Assembly (NCBI RefSeq): GCF_008364795.1
Contig: NZ_VTTM01000005.1
Coordinates: 186,001-250,000, forward strand
Direction: 5' to 3'
From: Azospirillum oryzae
Lineage (GTDB): Bacteria; Pseudomonadota; Alphaproteobacteria; Azospirillales; Azospirillaceae
DNA length: 64,000 nucleotides
Positions 9,919 to 19,171 of this stretch are shown here, piece by piece. The notes under the pieces were generated by a model. It saw only the letters and a program-made list of their open reading frames with translations, was not told the DNA's origin and made no database searches. Position numbers and translations under genes: made by a program. Numbering within the stretch: the stretch's first letter is position 1; every line of letters begins with the position of its first letter.

Positions 9919-11640
9919 TCACAGGTCGGGCGGCCTGGGCTGCTCGGTCGCGCTGCGCAGATCGCGCTTCAGGATCTTGCCGATGATCGACGTTGGTAGG
10001 GCCGATCGGAATTCGATCGTCGACGGCCGCTCGAAACGGGACAGGCGGGGAACGAGAAAGCTGTGCAGGTCCCCCGACGACAGCCCGGCGCCGGGCTTCA
10101 CGACGATGAATGCCTTGACGATTTGGCCGCGCACCGGATCGGGTTCGCCGATGACGGCGACATCGCTCACCGCCGGGTGTTCGCGGATCGCGGCTTCGAC
10201 CATGCGCGGATACACGTGCTGCCCGCCAGCAATGATGAGATCCTTCAGCCGATCGACGATGTGGAGATAGCCGTCCTGGTCGAGAAAGCCGATGTCGCCC
10301 GTGTGGAGGTGTCCGCCGGCCATCGCCGTTGCGGTCGCATCGTCGTCGCCCCAATAGCCGGCCATGAGTTGAGGACCCCTGACACACACCTCCCCGACCC
10401 TGCCGACCGGCTGCGGCGTCGTGCCGTCTTCCACGGATACGATCTCGACGATGGTCCCCGGCAGGGGCAGCCCGGCCGAACCCGGCTTGGTGGCGCCTTC
10501 GTAGGGGGTGCAAGTGACGACGGGGGATGCCTCCGTCAGGCCGTACCCCTCGACCAGCCTGCTGCCGGTCATCGCCTGGAAGCGCTCCTGCAGCAGCGGC
10601 GGCAGGCTGTCGCCGCCGGAGATGCACAGCCGCAGCGACGAGAGATCATGGAGGGCTGCGGTGGGGCAGTCGATCAGCGCCTGGAAAAGCCGGGGAACGC
10701 CGGTCATCATGGTCGGGCGTTTGCTCTGGATGGTGGCGAGAATCTCCCGCACGTCGATGCGCGGCAGCAACACCAGCTCGGCGCCGAGCGCGATGCCGAA
10801 ATTCATCACCGCGGTCATGCCGAAGACATGGAACAGCGGCAACACGGCAAGGAGGCGCTCCTGTTCCGCGGCGCTTCCGGTGAGCCAGTCCCGGCACTGG
10901 CAGGCATTCACGCAGAGGCCGGCATGGGTGAGGACGGTCCCCTTGGGCAGTCCGGTGGTGCCGCCGGTGTATTGGATGACGGCCGGTGCACGCTGCGGAT
11001 CGATGGCGACCGGAACACAGCGGCCGTCGTTGGCGAGCAGACTGGAAAAGGAAAGATGGCGCCCGTCTGCCGGAAAGTCCGCGACGTCCCCCCGGTGGAA
11101 CAGAGGATACAGCCAGTTCTTCGGGAAGGGCAGGCTTTCCGCCAGGGACGCGACGATGATCCGGCGCAGCCGGCCCGGCCATCCGACCGCCGACAGGGTG
11201 GCCTGGAACCTTGGCAGATCGAGCGTGATCAGGATTTCGGCGGCGGAGTCGGCGATCTGCCGCTCAAGCTCCAGTTCGGCGTTCAGCGGGTTGGCGTTCA
11301 CCACCGTCCCGCCGGCCTTGAGGATGGCATAGAAGGCGATGACGAAATAGGGACAGTTGGGCAGCAGAAGCATGACCCGTGTCCCCTCGCCGACACCCAG
11401 CCCCTGCAGCCCCTTGGCGGTTCTTTCGACCAGATCGAGGGTTTCACCGAAGGAATGTCGCCTCCCGAGGAAATCCATGCAGGACCGGTCCCGGTGGGTC
11501 GCGGCAGCCTCCTCGAGCAGTGCTGGCAGGGGCCGTGCCGGCGGCGGGCGACGCCAATCCAATCCGGGAGGATAGCTGCGCTCCCAGGGGTAGGTGCTCC
11601 CCTGCGCGCCCGCCGAGGCGTCGGCGATGGACCTGATCAT
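9919..11640 (-). CDS. long-chain acyl-CoA ligase (AMP-dependent synthetase)
   Basis: This adenylate-forming enzyme activates a carboxylic acid as acyl-AMP and then acyl-CoA. It carries the P-loop motif YTGGTTGLPKG, VLPLFHVFGMTAV typical of FadD-like ligases, GYGLTEASPV, and HTGDIGFLDQDGYLHIVDR with the hinge region. The C-terminal Lys is present in TSIIGKILKRDLR. I prefer the ATG at 11640 (573 residues): a GTG at 11673 would add 11 residues, but it lies too close to the FNR-like box at 11702-11715 if the promoter sits at normal activator spacing. The ligase closes a minus-strand run behind ftsH but appears to have its own promoter. Confidence 0.88.
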   Translation of the reverse strand: MIRSIADASAGAQGSTYPWERSYPPGLDWRRPPPARPLPALLEEAAATHRDRSCMDFLGRRHSFGETLDLVERTAKGLQGLGVGEGTRVMLLLPNCPYFVIAFYAILKAGGTVVNANPLNAELELERQIADSAAEILITLDLPRFQATLSAVGWPGRLRRIIVASLAESLPFPKNWLYPLFHRGDVADFPADGRHLSFSSLLANDGRCVPVAIDPQRAPAVIQYTGGTTGLPKGTVLTHAGLCVNACQCRDWLTGSAAEQERLLAVLPLFHVFGMTAVMNFGIALGAELVLLPRIDVREILATIQSKRPTMMTGVPRLFQALIDCPTAALHDLSSLRLCISGGDSLPPLLQERFQAMTGSRLVEGYGLTEASPVVTCTPYEGATKPGSAGLPLPGTIVEIVSVEDGTTPQPVGRVGEVCVRGPQLMAGYWGDDDATATAMAGGHLHTGDIGFLDQDGYLHIVDRLKDLIIAGGQHVYPRMVEAAIREHPAVSDVAVIGEPDPVRGQIVKAFIVVKPGAGLSSGDLHSFLVPRLSRFERPSTIEFRSALPTSIIGKILKRDLRSATEQPRPPDL

Positions 11641-11701
11641 GACGTCGGTTCCGATCACGGGTGTGCCGGACACAGTCTATCGGACCTGCCGGGATCGCCT
11701 C

Positions 11702-11715
11702 TTGATGCAGGTTAA
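11702..11715 (-). promoter_or_regulatory. FNR/FixK-like box upstream of acyl-CoA ligase
   Basis: TTGATGCAGGTTAA: a perfect FNR half-site TTGAT and the island-type half-site GTTAA around four bases. The centre is 68 bp upstream of the ATG at 11640. It belongs to a family of nine similar boxes between 11.7 and 26.5 kb. Confidence 0.6.
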
Positions 11716-11772
11716 AGCCGTTGCCCTGCCACCATCCCCCGAAGGATGGATGATGCAGACCGGCGCGAAATC

Positions 11773-13707
11773 TCAATGCGTGCCGAGAATGCGCAGCGGG
11801 GGTTTGGCAGAAGCCTTCGACCCATCCGGCAGAGTCTCCGCGCCCTGTTTGCTTTCTCCATCAGGGTCTTCCTCCCCGCCCTCCGACTCAGGCAGCGGCT
11901 TCGGCAGTTCGTCCGCAGTCAGGGTTTCACGCTCCAGCAGGCTTCTTGCCCCTTGCTCCAGCACGGCGTGGTTCCTGCGCAGAATGTTGGAGGCCCTTGA
12001 GGAGGCGGCCTCGACCAGGGTGCGGACCGCCGCATCGATGCGGCTCGCCGACGCTTCACCGTAATGCCGGGGTTGCCAGAAGGCGCCCGGGGGTTGACCG
12101 AGAAGATGGCCCGGTTCGGTATCGTAGCAGACCGCCCCCAGCGTTTCGTCCATGCCGTACCGCATCACCATGCCCCTGGCGATGTCCGTGACCTTCGCCA
12201 GATCGTCGGCTCCGCCCGTCGACACCTCGCCGAACACGATCTGCTCCGCCGCCCGGCCGGCCATCAGGACGGTCATCTTGTCTTCCAGTTCGTGGCGGCC
12301 CATCAGGAAGCGATCCTCCGTGGGACGCTGGATGGTGTAGCCGAGCGCCCCGATGCCGCGCGGGATGATCGAGACCTTCTGGACGGGATCGGTGCCCGGA
12401 ATCGCCATGGCGACCAGGGCGTGTCCCATCTCGTGATGGGCGACGATGGATCGTTCGTGCAGGCTGAGAATGCGGGATTTCTTCTCCAATCCGGCGACGA
12501 TCCGTTCGATGGCGGCCTCGAAATCCTCCGTCGACACGGCGTCGGCGTCCCGCCTCGTGGCGATCATCGCCGCCTCGTTGACCAGATTGGCGAGGTCGGC
12601 GCCGGTGAAGCCCGGGGTCAGAGCCGCGAGATGGGTAAGGTCCACGCCCCGGTCGAGAGGGACCCGTCTGGTGTGGATCGCCAGGATTTGCGCGCGTCCG
12701 GATTTTTCCGGCCGATCGACCAGGATCTGCCGGTCGAACCGCCCCGCGCGGAGCAGGGCCGGATCGAGGATTTCCGGGCGGTTGGTCGCCGCCAGCAGAA
12801 CCAGCCCGGCGCTGGGGTCGAAGCCGTCCAGTTCGGCCAGAAGCTGGTTGAGCGTCTGTTCCTTCTCGTCATGCCCGCCCAGCATCGGCATTGATCCGCG
12901 CGCACGGCCGAGCGCGTCGAGTTCGTCGATGAAGATGATGGCCGGCGTTCGCGCCCGTGCGAGCGTGAACAGGTCCCGCACCCTCGCCGCCCCGACCCCG
13001 ACGAACATCTCGACGAATTCCGATCCGTTGGTCGAAATGAAGGGAACCTTGGCTTCGCCGGCGACGGCCCTGGCCAGCAGCGTCTTGCCGGTTCCAGGCG
13101 GACCCACCAGCAGAATCCCCTTGGGCACATGGGCGCCCAGGCGCGAAAACTCCTGCGGATTCTGCAGGAACTCCACGACCTCCCGCAATTCCTCCTTCGC
13201 CTCGTCGACACCGGCGACATCGTCGAACCTGATGGAGACATCGGTCTCGGCGAACAGCTTGGCCTTGCTGCGGCCGATCGACAGCAGGCCTCCGCCCGCC
13301 CGCATGCCGGACATCCCGGCCAGACTCCACACGGCGAACAGGATCAGGAGCCAACCGAACCAACTGGCGATGCCCGATGCCCAGCCGGACCCGCTGATGC
13401 CGCTGAAGGGGATGTGACGGGCCGAGAGGTCGCGGGCGATGTCGGGCGCGACACGGACGGTCTCGAACGTCCGCGACCCGTTGGGCAGAGGTTCGCTCAG
13501 CGTACCGGTCAGGGTGGTTTCGCCGACCATGACCTGCTCGATCTTGCCGCGATCCAGCAGATCCTGGAACTGGCTGTAGGGTATCGTTTGCGCTTGATGA
13601 ACGCCGGGGAGCGCCCACAGCAGGAACAGCCCGACCCCGATCGACAAGGCAAGGGAAAGCCACAACAGCAGGTCGGCGCCGCGGTCGCTGTCCTTCCTGT
13701 CGTCCAT
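11773..13707 (-). CDS. ftsH: FtsH-family ATP-dependent zinc metalloprotease
   Basis: The 644-residue protein has the full FtsH layout. There are two membrane helices (about 13-34 and 112-131) around a small periplasmic domain, then an AAA domain with Walker A GPPGTGKT (202-209), Walker B IIFIDELDALG, the arginine-finger region LLRAGRFDRQI, and a peptidase domain with the zinc site HEMGH (425-429) and the third ligand region GGADDLAKVT. It degrades misfolded membrane and soluble proteins at the inner membrane. AGCGGGAGGTGTC provides a clear ribosome site. Its placement among stress genes, away from the usual tilS-ftsH context, suggests a paralogue; whether the genome has another copy is unknown. 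The box at 13788-13801 probably controls it. Confidence 0.93.
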   Translation of the reverse strand: MDDRKDSDRGADLLLWLSLALSIGVGLFLLWALPGVHQAQTIPYSQFQDLLDRGKIEQVMVGETTLTGTLSEPLPNGSRTFETVRVAPDIARDLSARHIPFSGISGSGWASGIASWFGWLLILFAVWSLAGMSGMRAGGGLLSIGRSKAKLFAETDVSIRFDDVAGVDEAKEELREVVEFLQNPQEFSRLGAHVPKGILLVGPPGTGKTLLARAVAGEAKVPFISTNGSEFVEMFVGVGAARVRDLFTLARARTPAIIFIDELDALGRARGSMPMLGGHDEKEQTLNQLLAELDGFDPSAGLVLLAATNRPEILDPALLRAGRFDRQILVDRPEKSGRAQILAIHTRRVPLDRGVDLTHLAALTPGFTGADLANLVNEAAMIATRRDADAVSTEDFEAAIERIVAGLEKKSRILSLHERSIVAHHEMGHALVAMAIPGTDPVQKVSIIPRGIGALGYTIQRPTEDRFLMGRHELEDKMTVLMAGRAAEQIVFGEVSTGGADDLAKVTDIARGMVMRYGMDETLGAVCYDTEPGHLLGQPPGAFWQPRHYGEASASRIDAAVRTLVEAASSRASNILRRNHAVLEQGARSLLERETLTADELPKPLPESEGGEEDPDGESKQGAETLPDGSKASAKPPLRILGTH

Positions 13708-13787
13708 GACACCTCCCGCTGCGGTCGGAGCCGCCCGTATGCCTTGCCCGATACCCTGAAGGCTGCAGCGGAGTCCGCTTCCTGTCC

Positions 13788-13801
13788 TTTACTCAGGTTA
13801 A
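13788..13801. promoter_or_regulatory. FNR/FixK-like box between ftsH and the DUF3775 gene
   Basis: TTTACTCAGGTTAA, reverse complement TTAACCTGAGTAAA. It lies 87 bp upstream of the ftsH ATG and 103 bp upstream of the divergent DUF3775 start, so it could serve either or both. Confidence 0.6.
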
Positions 13802-13897
13802 GGCCGGCATCGTGAAGCCGTGGATCAATGGCGGCATTCTCCCGATGCGGATGCACGGATGCCGTTCAGGGAGTCCGCCACAGGAGTCCGGACCGCC

Positions 13898-14368
13898 ATG
13901 GCCAAACCTGCTCCTCCCCAACCAGTCCCGTCCGTCGAGCCCCCGTCCGTCGAACCGGTGATCGAGCTGAACATCGGATTGCAAAAGCTGTGCTTTCTGA
14001 TCGTCAAGGCCCGGGAATTCGACGCCAAGGTGGAACCGTCCGATCTGGATGAGGGCTCCAACCCAAGCGACGACGGCATGCGGGCGGTGCTGGAGGATTA
14101 CGCCGACGATCCGACCCTGGCGGAACTGAAGGACGCCATCGACGGCCTCGACGACGACGAGGTGGTCGATGTGATCGCGCTGGTCTGGCTGGGCCGCGGC
14201 GATTTCTCAGCGGACGAATGGGCAGAGGCGCAGGCGCTGGCCCGGGAACGCCATACGGCCCGTTCCGCGGATTACCTCATCGGCATCCCCAACCTGGGAG
14301 ACTGCCTGGAGGAGGGGGCCGCCCAGCTCGGCTATTCCTGCGAGGAATTCGAAATCGACCGGCTTTAG
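13898..14368 (+). CDS. DUF3775 domain-containing protein
   Basis: A small acidic cytoplasmic protein of 156 residues, starting at ATG 13898 after AGGAG. After a Pro-rich N-terminus it holds the DUF3775 core: an N-terminal helix (IELNIGLQKLCFLIVKAREF), the acidic stretch VEPSDLDEGSNPSDDG, ELKDAIDGLDDDEVVDVIAL, VWLGRGDF, then a helical stretch ending YLIGIPNLGDCLEEGAAQLG. I recognise the family, but its function is not known. It is transcribed divergently from ftsH across a shared FNR-like box and converges with the quinone reductase gene. Confidence 0.8.
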   Translation: MAKPAPPQPVPSVEPPSVEPVIELNIGLQKLCFLIVKAREFDAKVEPSDLDEGSNPSDDGMRAVLEDYADDPTLAELKDAIDGLDDDEVVDVIALVWLGRGDFSADEWAEAQALARERHTARSADYLIGIPNLGDCLEEGAAQLGYSCEEFEIDRL

Positions 14369-14457
14369 ACCGGATCGGCGGCGGAATGGTTGAGACACGG
14401 CTTCGGCATCCGTCCCGGTCCGGTGGGGCCAAGGCGGGGCCGAGCCGCAAGCCCCAC

Positions 14458-15036
14458 TCAGAAATGGTCGCGTACGGCCGCGCGGATGCGGCGGATGTCG
14501 TCGTCGACCTGCGCGGGCGTGGTGTGCGGCCCCAGATCGTCGAAATGCAGATGCTCGACCACCCTGATGCCGCATAGGCCCATGATCGCAACGTCCTGCG
14601 TCACCGTGAAGGCCTGCCTCTCACCGGTCGCTTCCAGAAATGCCATCGGGGCGCCGGAACTTGTGACGATCAGCCCCTTGCGCCCATGCAGTTTGCCCTC
14701 GACCTCCTCGCCCCGCATTTCCCAGGCAAATCCGTAACTGAAGACACGGTCCACATAGCCTTTCAGCATCGCCGGCATGCCGGCCCACCAGATCGGAAAC
14801 ACGAAGGAAACCGCCTGGGACGCCGTAATGAGGTCCTGCTCGCGCTGGATGTCTTCGGGTACGGCACCCTCGCCGGCCAGTTCCTCCTCCGAGAGGACCG
14901 GGTTGAAGCCCATGGCGTAGAGGTCGCGCACGGTGACCGCGTGCCCGCATTGCTCCAACTCGTCCACATAGGCGCCCACCGCCTGCCGGATGAAGCTGCC
15001 GGAGCGCGGATGCGCGAAAATGACGACGTGCTTCAT
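14458..15036 (-). CDS. NAD(P)H:quinone oxidoreductase, flavodoxin fold
   Basis: The 192-residue product begins MKHVVIFAHPRSGSFIRQAV, the phosphate-binding start of the NQO/KefF flavodoxin-like family. It has FVFPIWWAGMPAMLKGYVDR, the conserved flavin-site segment, and GRKGLIVTSSGAP. It probably reduces quinones or related electrophiles by two electrons using FMN or FAD. The ATG at 15036 overlaps the ppsA stop (ATGA) and has GGGAGG in front, so it is translationally coupled as the third gene of the HPF-ppsA operon. The longer frame reaching 15216 lies inside ppsA and is not needed. Confidence 0.88.
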   Translation of the reverse strand: MKHVVIFAHPRSGSFIRQAVGAYVDELEQCGHAVTVRDLYAMGFNPVLSEEELAGEGAVPEDIQREQDLITASQAVSFVFPIWWAGMPAMLKGYVDRVFSYGFAWEMRGEEVEGKLHGRKGLIVTSSGAPMAFLEATGERQAFTVTQDVAIMGLCGIRVVEHLHFDDLGPHTTPAQVDDDIRRIRAAVRDHF

Positions 15037-17456
15037 GACAATCCTCCCGTTCCGGGCTCGCGCGGCGCGCGGCCGAGTTTCCGTTCCAGCTCCACGACCG
15101 CGCGCAGCGTCCCGAGCACGCTGTCCGGCGTCAGGCTGATGGAGTCGATGCCGAGGCGGACCAGGAACTCGGCGATCTCCGGATAGTCCGAGGGCGCCTG
15201 TCCGCAGATGCCGCAAGGCCGGCCATTGCGCCGCGCGCCCTCCACGGCCTGGCGCAGGAAAGCCAGCACGCCGGGATCGCGCTCGTCGAAATCGAAGGCG
15301 ACCAGCGGGCTGTCACGATCCACCCCGAGCGTGAGTTGCGTCAGGTCGTTCGACCCGATGGAGAAGCCGTCGAACCTTTGGGCGAACTCATCCACCAGCA
15401 GCACGTTGTTGGGGATTTCACACATCACGTAGACCTCGAGGCCGTCACGCCCGCGCTCCAGCCCGTGGCGCGCCATGGCGGCGATCACCCGGTCGGCTTC
15501 CTCCAGACGGCGGCAGAAGGGCACCATCACCTTCACGTTGGTCAGCCCCATCTCGCCACGCACGCGGGCAAGCGCCCGGCATTCCAGCGCAAAGCCCTCC
15601 TCGTATGCCGGGTGGGCGTAGCGCGCAGCCCCCCGGAAGCCCAGCATCGGATTCTCCTCGACCGGCTCGAACCATCTCCCGCCGAGCAGGGAAGCGTATT
15701 CGTTCGTCTTGAAATCGGACAGCCGGACGATCACCGGACGCGGGAAGAAAGCCGCCGCGATGGTGCCGATCCCCTCCGACAGGCGCTCCACGAAATAGGC
15801 GCTGCCGTCCGGGTGGTTGCGGGTCAGGCGGGCGATGCGGGCCCGCACGTCGGCGTCCTCGACACGCTCCGGGTGGACGAGCGCCATCGGATGGACCTTG
15901 ATCGCCTCGTTGACGATGAACTCCATGCGCGCCAGCCCGACACCGTCGACCGGCAGCCGGCCGGTCTGGAAAGCCAGATCGGGATTGCCGAGGTTCACCA
16001 TGATGCGCGTCTGCGGCCGCGGCAGCCGGCCAAGATCCAGGCGCTCCACCCGGAACGGCACGGCGCCGTCATACACCTTGCCGGTTTCACCCTCCGCGCA
16101 GGAGACGGTCACCGTCTGCCCCTCGCGCAGGGCCTCCGTCGCGCGTTCGGCTCCGACCACGGCTGGAATGCCCAGTTCGCGGGCGACGATGGCGGCATGG
16201 CAGGTCCGGCCACCCCGGTTGGTGACGATGGCGGCGGCCGTCTTCATCACCGGCTCCCAATCCGGCGTCGTGGTATCGGCCACCAGAACCTCGCCCGGAC
16301 GGAAGGCTGACAGATGGTGGGCGTCGGTCACCACGCGCACCGGCCCGGTGGCCATGCGTCCGCCCACCGCGCGTCCCGACGCGAGCACGGTCCCCTTCGC
16401 CTCCGAAACGAAGCTCTCCAGTTCCAGCGCCGCCCGCTGCGAGGCGACCGTCTCCGGCCGTGCCTGGACGATGTAGAGGCCGCCGTCCAGTCCGTCCTTG
16501 GCCCATTCGATGTCCATGGGCTGGCCGTAATGCTCCTCGATCCGGATGGCGTATCCGGCGAGCCGCAGCACCTCCTCGTCGGTCAGGCAGAAGCGCTCCC
16601 GGTCGGCGTCGGGAGTGGGGACGGTCCGCGTCGGCTCGCGCGTGCGGCCCGGCCGGTAAACCATCTTCACCTGCTTCTCGCCCAGCCGCCGCTGCAGCAC
16701 CGCGCGGTGGCCTTGCCGGAAGGTCGCCTTGTGCACATAGAACTCGTCGGGATCGACCGTCCCCTGGACGACCGTTTCCCCAAGCCCATAGGCGCCGGTG
16801 ATGAACACGGCGTCGCGGAATCCCGATTCCGTATCCAGCGTGAACATCACCCCGGCCGAGGCGAGGTCGGAGCGCACCATTTTCTGCACCCCGACCGACA
16901 GCGCGACCTTGAAGTGGTCGAAGCCCTGGTCGATCCGGTAGGAGATGGCGCGGTCGGTGAACAGCGAGGCGTGGCACCGCCGCACCGCGTCGAGCAGCAT
17001 CGCCTCCCCGGACACGTTCAGATAGGTCTCGTGCTGCCCGGCGAAGCTGGCGGTCGGCAGGTCCTCCGCGGTGGCGGAACTGCGCACCGCGACGGTCAGG
17101 CCCTCCCCGTACTCGACCAGCAGGGCGCGGAAAGCCGTGCGCAGTTGCGCCTCCATCGCCGCCGTCAGGCCGGCCGAGTAGACGATGTCGCGCGCACTGG
17201 ACCCGGCGCGGGCAAGCCGGACCATGTCGTTCTTGTCCAGCCCGTCGAGCAGCGCGTGGAGATCCTCCCACGCCTTGGCCGCGGTCAGCGCGTCGCGAAA
17301 GGCTGCCGCGGTCAGGGCGAAGCCGTCCGGCACCTCGACCCCCAGCGGCTTCAGGTGCCGGTACAGCTCACCGAGGGAGGCGTTCTTGCCGCCCACCAGG
17401 GCCACGTCGTCGCGGCCGAGGTCGGAGAACCAACGGATGTATGTGGTGTCCGGCAT
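15033..17456 (-). CDS. ppsA: phosphoenolpyruvate synthase (pyruvate, water dikinase)
   Basis: The 807-residue product matches the PEP synthase family. It converts pyruvate, ATP and water to PEP, AMP and phosphate for gluconeogenesis. The N-terminal ATP-grasp domain starts VALVGGKNASLGELYRHL. The phosphohistidine swivel domain has GGRTCHAAIVARELGIPAVVG with the catalytic His. The C-terminal TIM-barrel PEP domain has GSNDLTQLTLGVDRDS and the Cys motif CGICGQAPSDYPE. I chose the ATG at 17456 (MPDTTYIRWF), where family homology begins; 30 upstream in-frame residues look non-coding. It sits 86 bp after the HPF-CSD gene in the same direction. Confidence 0.95.
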   Translation of the reverse strand: MPDTTYIRWFSDLGRDDVALVGGKNASLGELYRHLKPLGVEVPDGFALTAAAFRDALTAAKAWEDLHALLDGLDKNDMVRLARAGSSARDIVYSAGLTAAMEAQLRTAFRALLVEYGEGLTVAVRSSATAEDLPTASFAGQHETYLNVSGEAMLLDAVRRCHASLFTDRAISYRIDQGFDHFKVALSVGVQKMVRSDLASAGVMFTLDTESGFRDAVFITGAYGLGETVVQGTVDPDEFYVHKATFRQGHRAVLQRRLGEKQVKMVYRPGRTREPTRTVPTPDADRERFCLTDEEVLRLAGYAIRIEEHYGQPMDIEWAKDGLDGGLYIVQARPETVASQRAALELESFVSEAKGTVLASGRAVGGRMATGPVRVVTDAHHLSAFRPGEVLVADTTTPDWEPVMKTAAAIVTNRGGRTCHAAIVARELGIPAVVGAERATEALREGQTVTVSCAEGETGKVYDGAVPFRVERLDLGRLPRPQTRIMVNLGNPDLAFQTGRLPVDGVGLARMEFIVNEAIKVHPMALVHPERVEDADVRARIARLTRNHPDGSAYFVERLSEGIGTIAAAFFPRPVIVRLSDFKTNEYASLLGGRWFEPVEENPMLGFRGAARYAHPAYEEGFALECRALARVRGEMGLTNVKVMVPFCRRLEEADRVIAAMARHGLERGRDGLEVYVMCEIPNNVLLVDEFAQRFDGFSIGSNDLTQLTLGVDRDSPLVAFDFDERDPGVLAFLRQAVEGARRNGRPCGICGQAPSDYPEIAEFLVRLGIDSISLTPDSVLGTLRAVVELERKLGRAPREPGTGGLS

Positions 17457-17542
17457 GTCCGGCGTCCTTGTTCCAGCCTTCGTCCATCGGCGCAACATGG
17501 CCGGGCGGCGTGGCCAGAGGTCGTGACCGGGAGCGTGACGGG

Positions 17543-18136
17543 TCACGGCCCCGGGACGGCTCCCTGGCCGACGACATGATGCTTGCCGACCGGCGTGACC
17601 GTGGTCGCCTGCGGGCCGTGAGCGCTTTCCTTCTCGGCGATGCTCAGGCGGACCTCCTGGTCAACCTTCAGGGCGTCGAAGGACCCGTCGGCCACGCTGT
17701 TGCGGTGGAAATAGACCTCCTGCCCATCCGTCATTTCGATGAAACCGTAGCCGTCTCCGGCAAACAGGCGGACCACGCGGCCGTGCAAGGGAACCTCATG
17801 AGTCTTCACGTCCAGCCGGCGGCGGCGCGCGTAGTCCTCCAACTCCCGGCGGGCCGCGTCGAACGCATCGCGCACGGCGACTCTTGGATTTTCGTGAGCG
17901 TGGTCCTCGGGCTTGGCGTGACGCACGGCAAGCTTTTCTCCCGGCACGGTCAGGTCGATCCGGACCGCGTAGAGCTTGCCCTGGTGCTGGTGCCGGTGCG
18001 GCGCGTCGATGGTCACATGGCACGCCATGATGTGGTCGAAGAACCGCTCCAGCTTGGCGGCGTGTTCCCGCACGACCGTCTCCAGGGCGGGCGACGGCTC
18101 CAGATTGTCGAAGGTGATCTGCACAGGGAATTCCAT
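17543..18136 (-). CDS. HPF/RaiA-like ribosome hibernation factor fused to a cold-shock domain
   Basis: The 197-residue protein has two parts. Residues 1-100 are an HPF/RaiA-type S30AE domain (MEFPVQITFDNLEPSPALE, LERFFDHIMACHVTID), which in known members binds the 30S subunit and silences ribosomes under stress. Residues about 118-185 are a cold-shock domain with the RNP1-like GDGYGFIEM and RNP2-like VYFHRNSV nucleic-acid motifs. It has a strong AGGAGG ribosome site. It leads the operon HPF-CSD, ppsA, quinone reductase. An FNR-like box lies 200 bp upstream, leaving a predicted leader of about 165 nt, longer than for the other genes of the island. Confidence 0.9.
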   Translation of the reverse strand: MEFPVQITFDNLEPSPALETVVREHAAKLERFFDHIMACHVTIDAPHRHQHQGKLYAVRIDLTVPGEKLAVRHAKPEDHAHENPRVAVRDAFDAARRELEDYARRRRLDVKTHEVPLHGRVVRLFAGDGYGFIEMTDGQEVYFHRNSVADGSFDALKVDQEVRLSIAEKESAHGPQATTVTPVGKHHVVGQGAVPGP

Positions 18137-18335
18137 GGCATTCCTCCTGTCGGTTGCCGCCTGTCAGCGGCCGTACACCCGCCCTCGAGTTCGGCGTCCA
18201 CCAGGGTGTGCCGGCGAGCGGCACGTTCCACGACCATCACCTCGACGGTAACGAGCAGTCCAGCCACCAGGGCTGCACAGCGCGCCGGCAGCCATTGTGG
18301 CGGCTCCCATTGTGGCCGCTCCAGGAGTCCCGGCG

Positions 18336-18349
18336 TTAACCTGGATCAA
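18336..18349. promoter_or_regulatory. FNR/FixK-like box upstream of the HPF-ppsA operon
   Basis: TTAACCTGGATCAA, identical to the box at 19158-19171. It lies in the 382-bp gap between the HPF gene and the BCAM0308-type gene, where no coding frame is supported. The same gap holds a tandem repeat of CCATTGTGG units around 18293-18318. Confidence 0.65.
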
Positions 18350-18518
18350 GCGGCGCCCCGAAGTCTTGCGGTCCAATGATCCGAGCCGACAATCCCGCAG
18401 CCAACCATCCGGGAGAGAGTCGCCATGGAACCCGCAGGCAAGACCGGCCCACGCCACCTGGTCCGCATCGCCTGTGAAACCCCGCTCCCTGCAACTGCCC
18501 TCCCATCCGGTCCGCTTC

Positions 18519-19040
18519 TCAATCGGCGTGCCAATTCACCCTGAGGAAGCACTCGCCTTCGGCGTACTTCCACGTCACTTCACCCTGGTGATGGCGATCG
18601 AGCGCTTCGGCGATACGCCGGGGCAAGTGAAGATCCGTGGTCGTCACGTTGATCCCGTCGGCGGTGTCGTGGATGTCCATGATCCTGTTGAGCGGATGCT
18701 CGGCGGTCTCGACCTTCTCCTGATGGCGGACCTGCGCCACGATCTCGGCACGATGGGCTTGGACGAACGCGCCGCTCATCGACAGGATGCCGGCCGGGGT
18801 CCGCTCCTCGATGCGCTGGCAGGCCTGGCAGACGGTCTCCGTCGCGTCGGCCGGCCTTGCGCCCCACCGCCAGCAGCCGTCCTCGTAGACGGCGTGGCAG
18901 CGTGAACAGACGCTGGGATCGGCGGGTTTGAGGTCCGACTTGTAGGGGTCGTGCTCCTTCTCCTGGATCAGCCGGTCTCGCCGTTCCGGTTGCAGGCGGT
19001 CATCGATGACCGAGCGGCTGTTCTGAGGCTTTTGTCCCAT
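18519..19040 (-). CDS. BCAM0308-family zinc-ribbon protein
   Basis: The product is 173 residues. The ATG at 19040 has GGGGAGG eight bases upstream; a GTG at 19046 is too close to it. Two CxxC pairs (VCSRCHAVYEDG and VCQACQRIEERTPAG) form a probable zinc ribbon. The rest (HPLNRIMDI, TADGINVTTTDLHLPRRIAEALDRHHQGEV, FLRVNW) matches the family annotated as BCAM0308. I know of no established biochemical role. It is divergent from the universal stress protein gene, and each has its own FNR-like box, so it is probably induced with it. Confidence 0.75.
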   Translation of the reverse strand: MGQKPQNSRSVIDDRLQPERRDRLIQEKEHDPYKSDLKPADPSVCSRCHAVYEDGCWRWGARPADATETVCQACQRIEERTPAGILSMSGAFVQAHRAEIVAQVRHQEKVETAEHPLNRIMDIHDTADGINVTTTDLHLPRRIAEALDRHHQGEVTWKYAEGECFLRVNWHAD

Positions 19041-19099
19041 GGCCACGTCCTCCCCGGTGAGCGGAAAGCGGTATAGTCGCGCCCAGGCAAAACGCCGCC

Positions 19100-19113
19100 T
19101 TAACCTGGATAAA
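19100..19113. promoter_or_regulatory. FNR/FixK-like box for the BCAM0308-type gene
   Basis: TTAACCTGGATAAA. The centre is 67 bp upstream of the ATG at 19040, which would place a class II transcription start about 25 bp before the start codon. Confidence 0.65.
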
Positions 19114-19157
19114 CCCGTTTGCGTTTGACTGAAGATTCACTGTTGGGGTCGATCAGG

Positions 19158-19171
19158 TTAACCTGGATCAA
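19158..19171. promoter_or_regulatory. FNR/FixK-like box for the universal stress protein operon
   Basis: TTAACCTGGATCAA, centred 69 bp upstream of the ATG at 19233. It overlaps a wider palindrome (GATCAGGTTAACCTGGATC), so a second, opposite-facing site shares its left half. This is the strongest example of the motif in the window. Confidence 0.7.
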
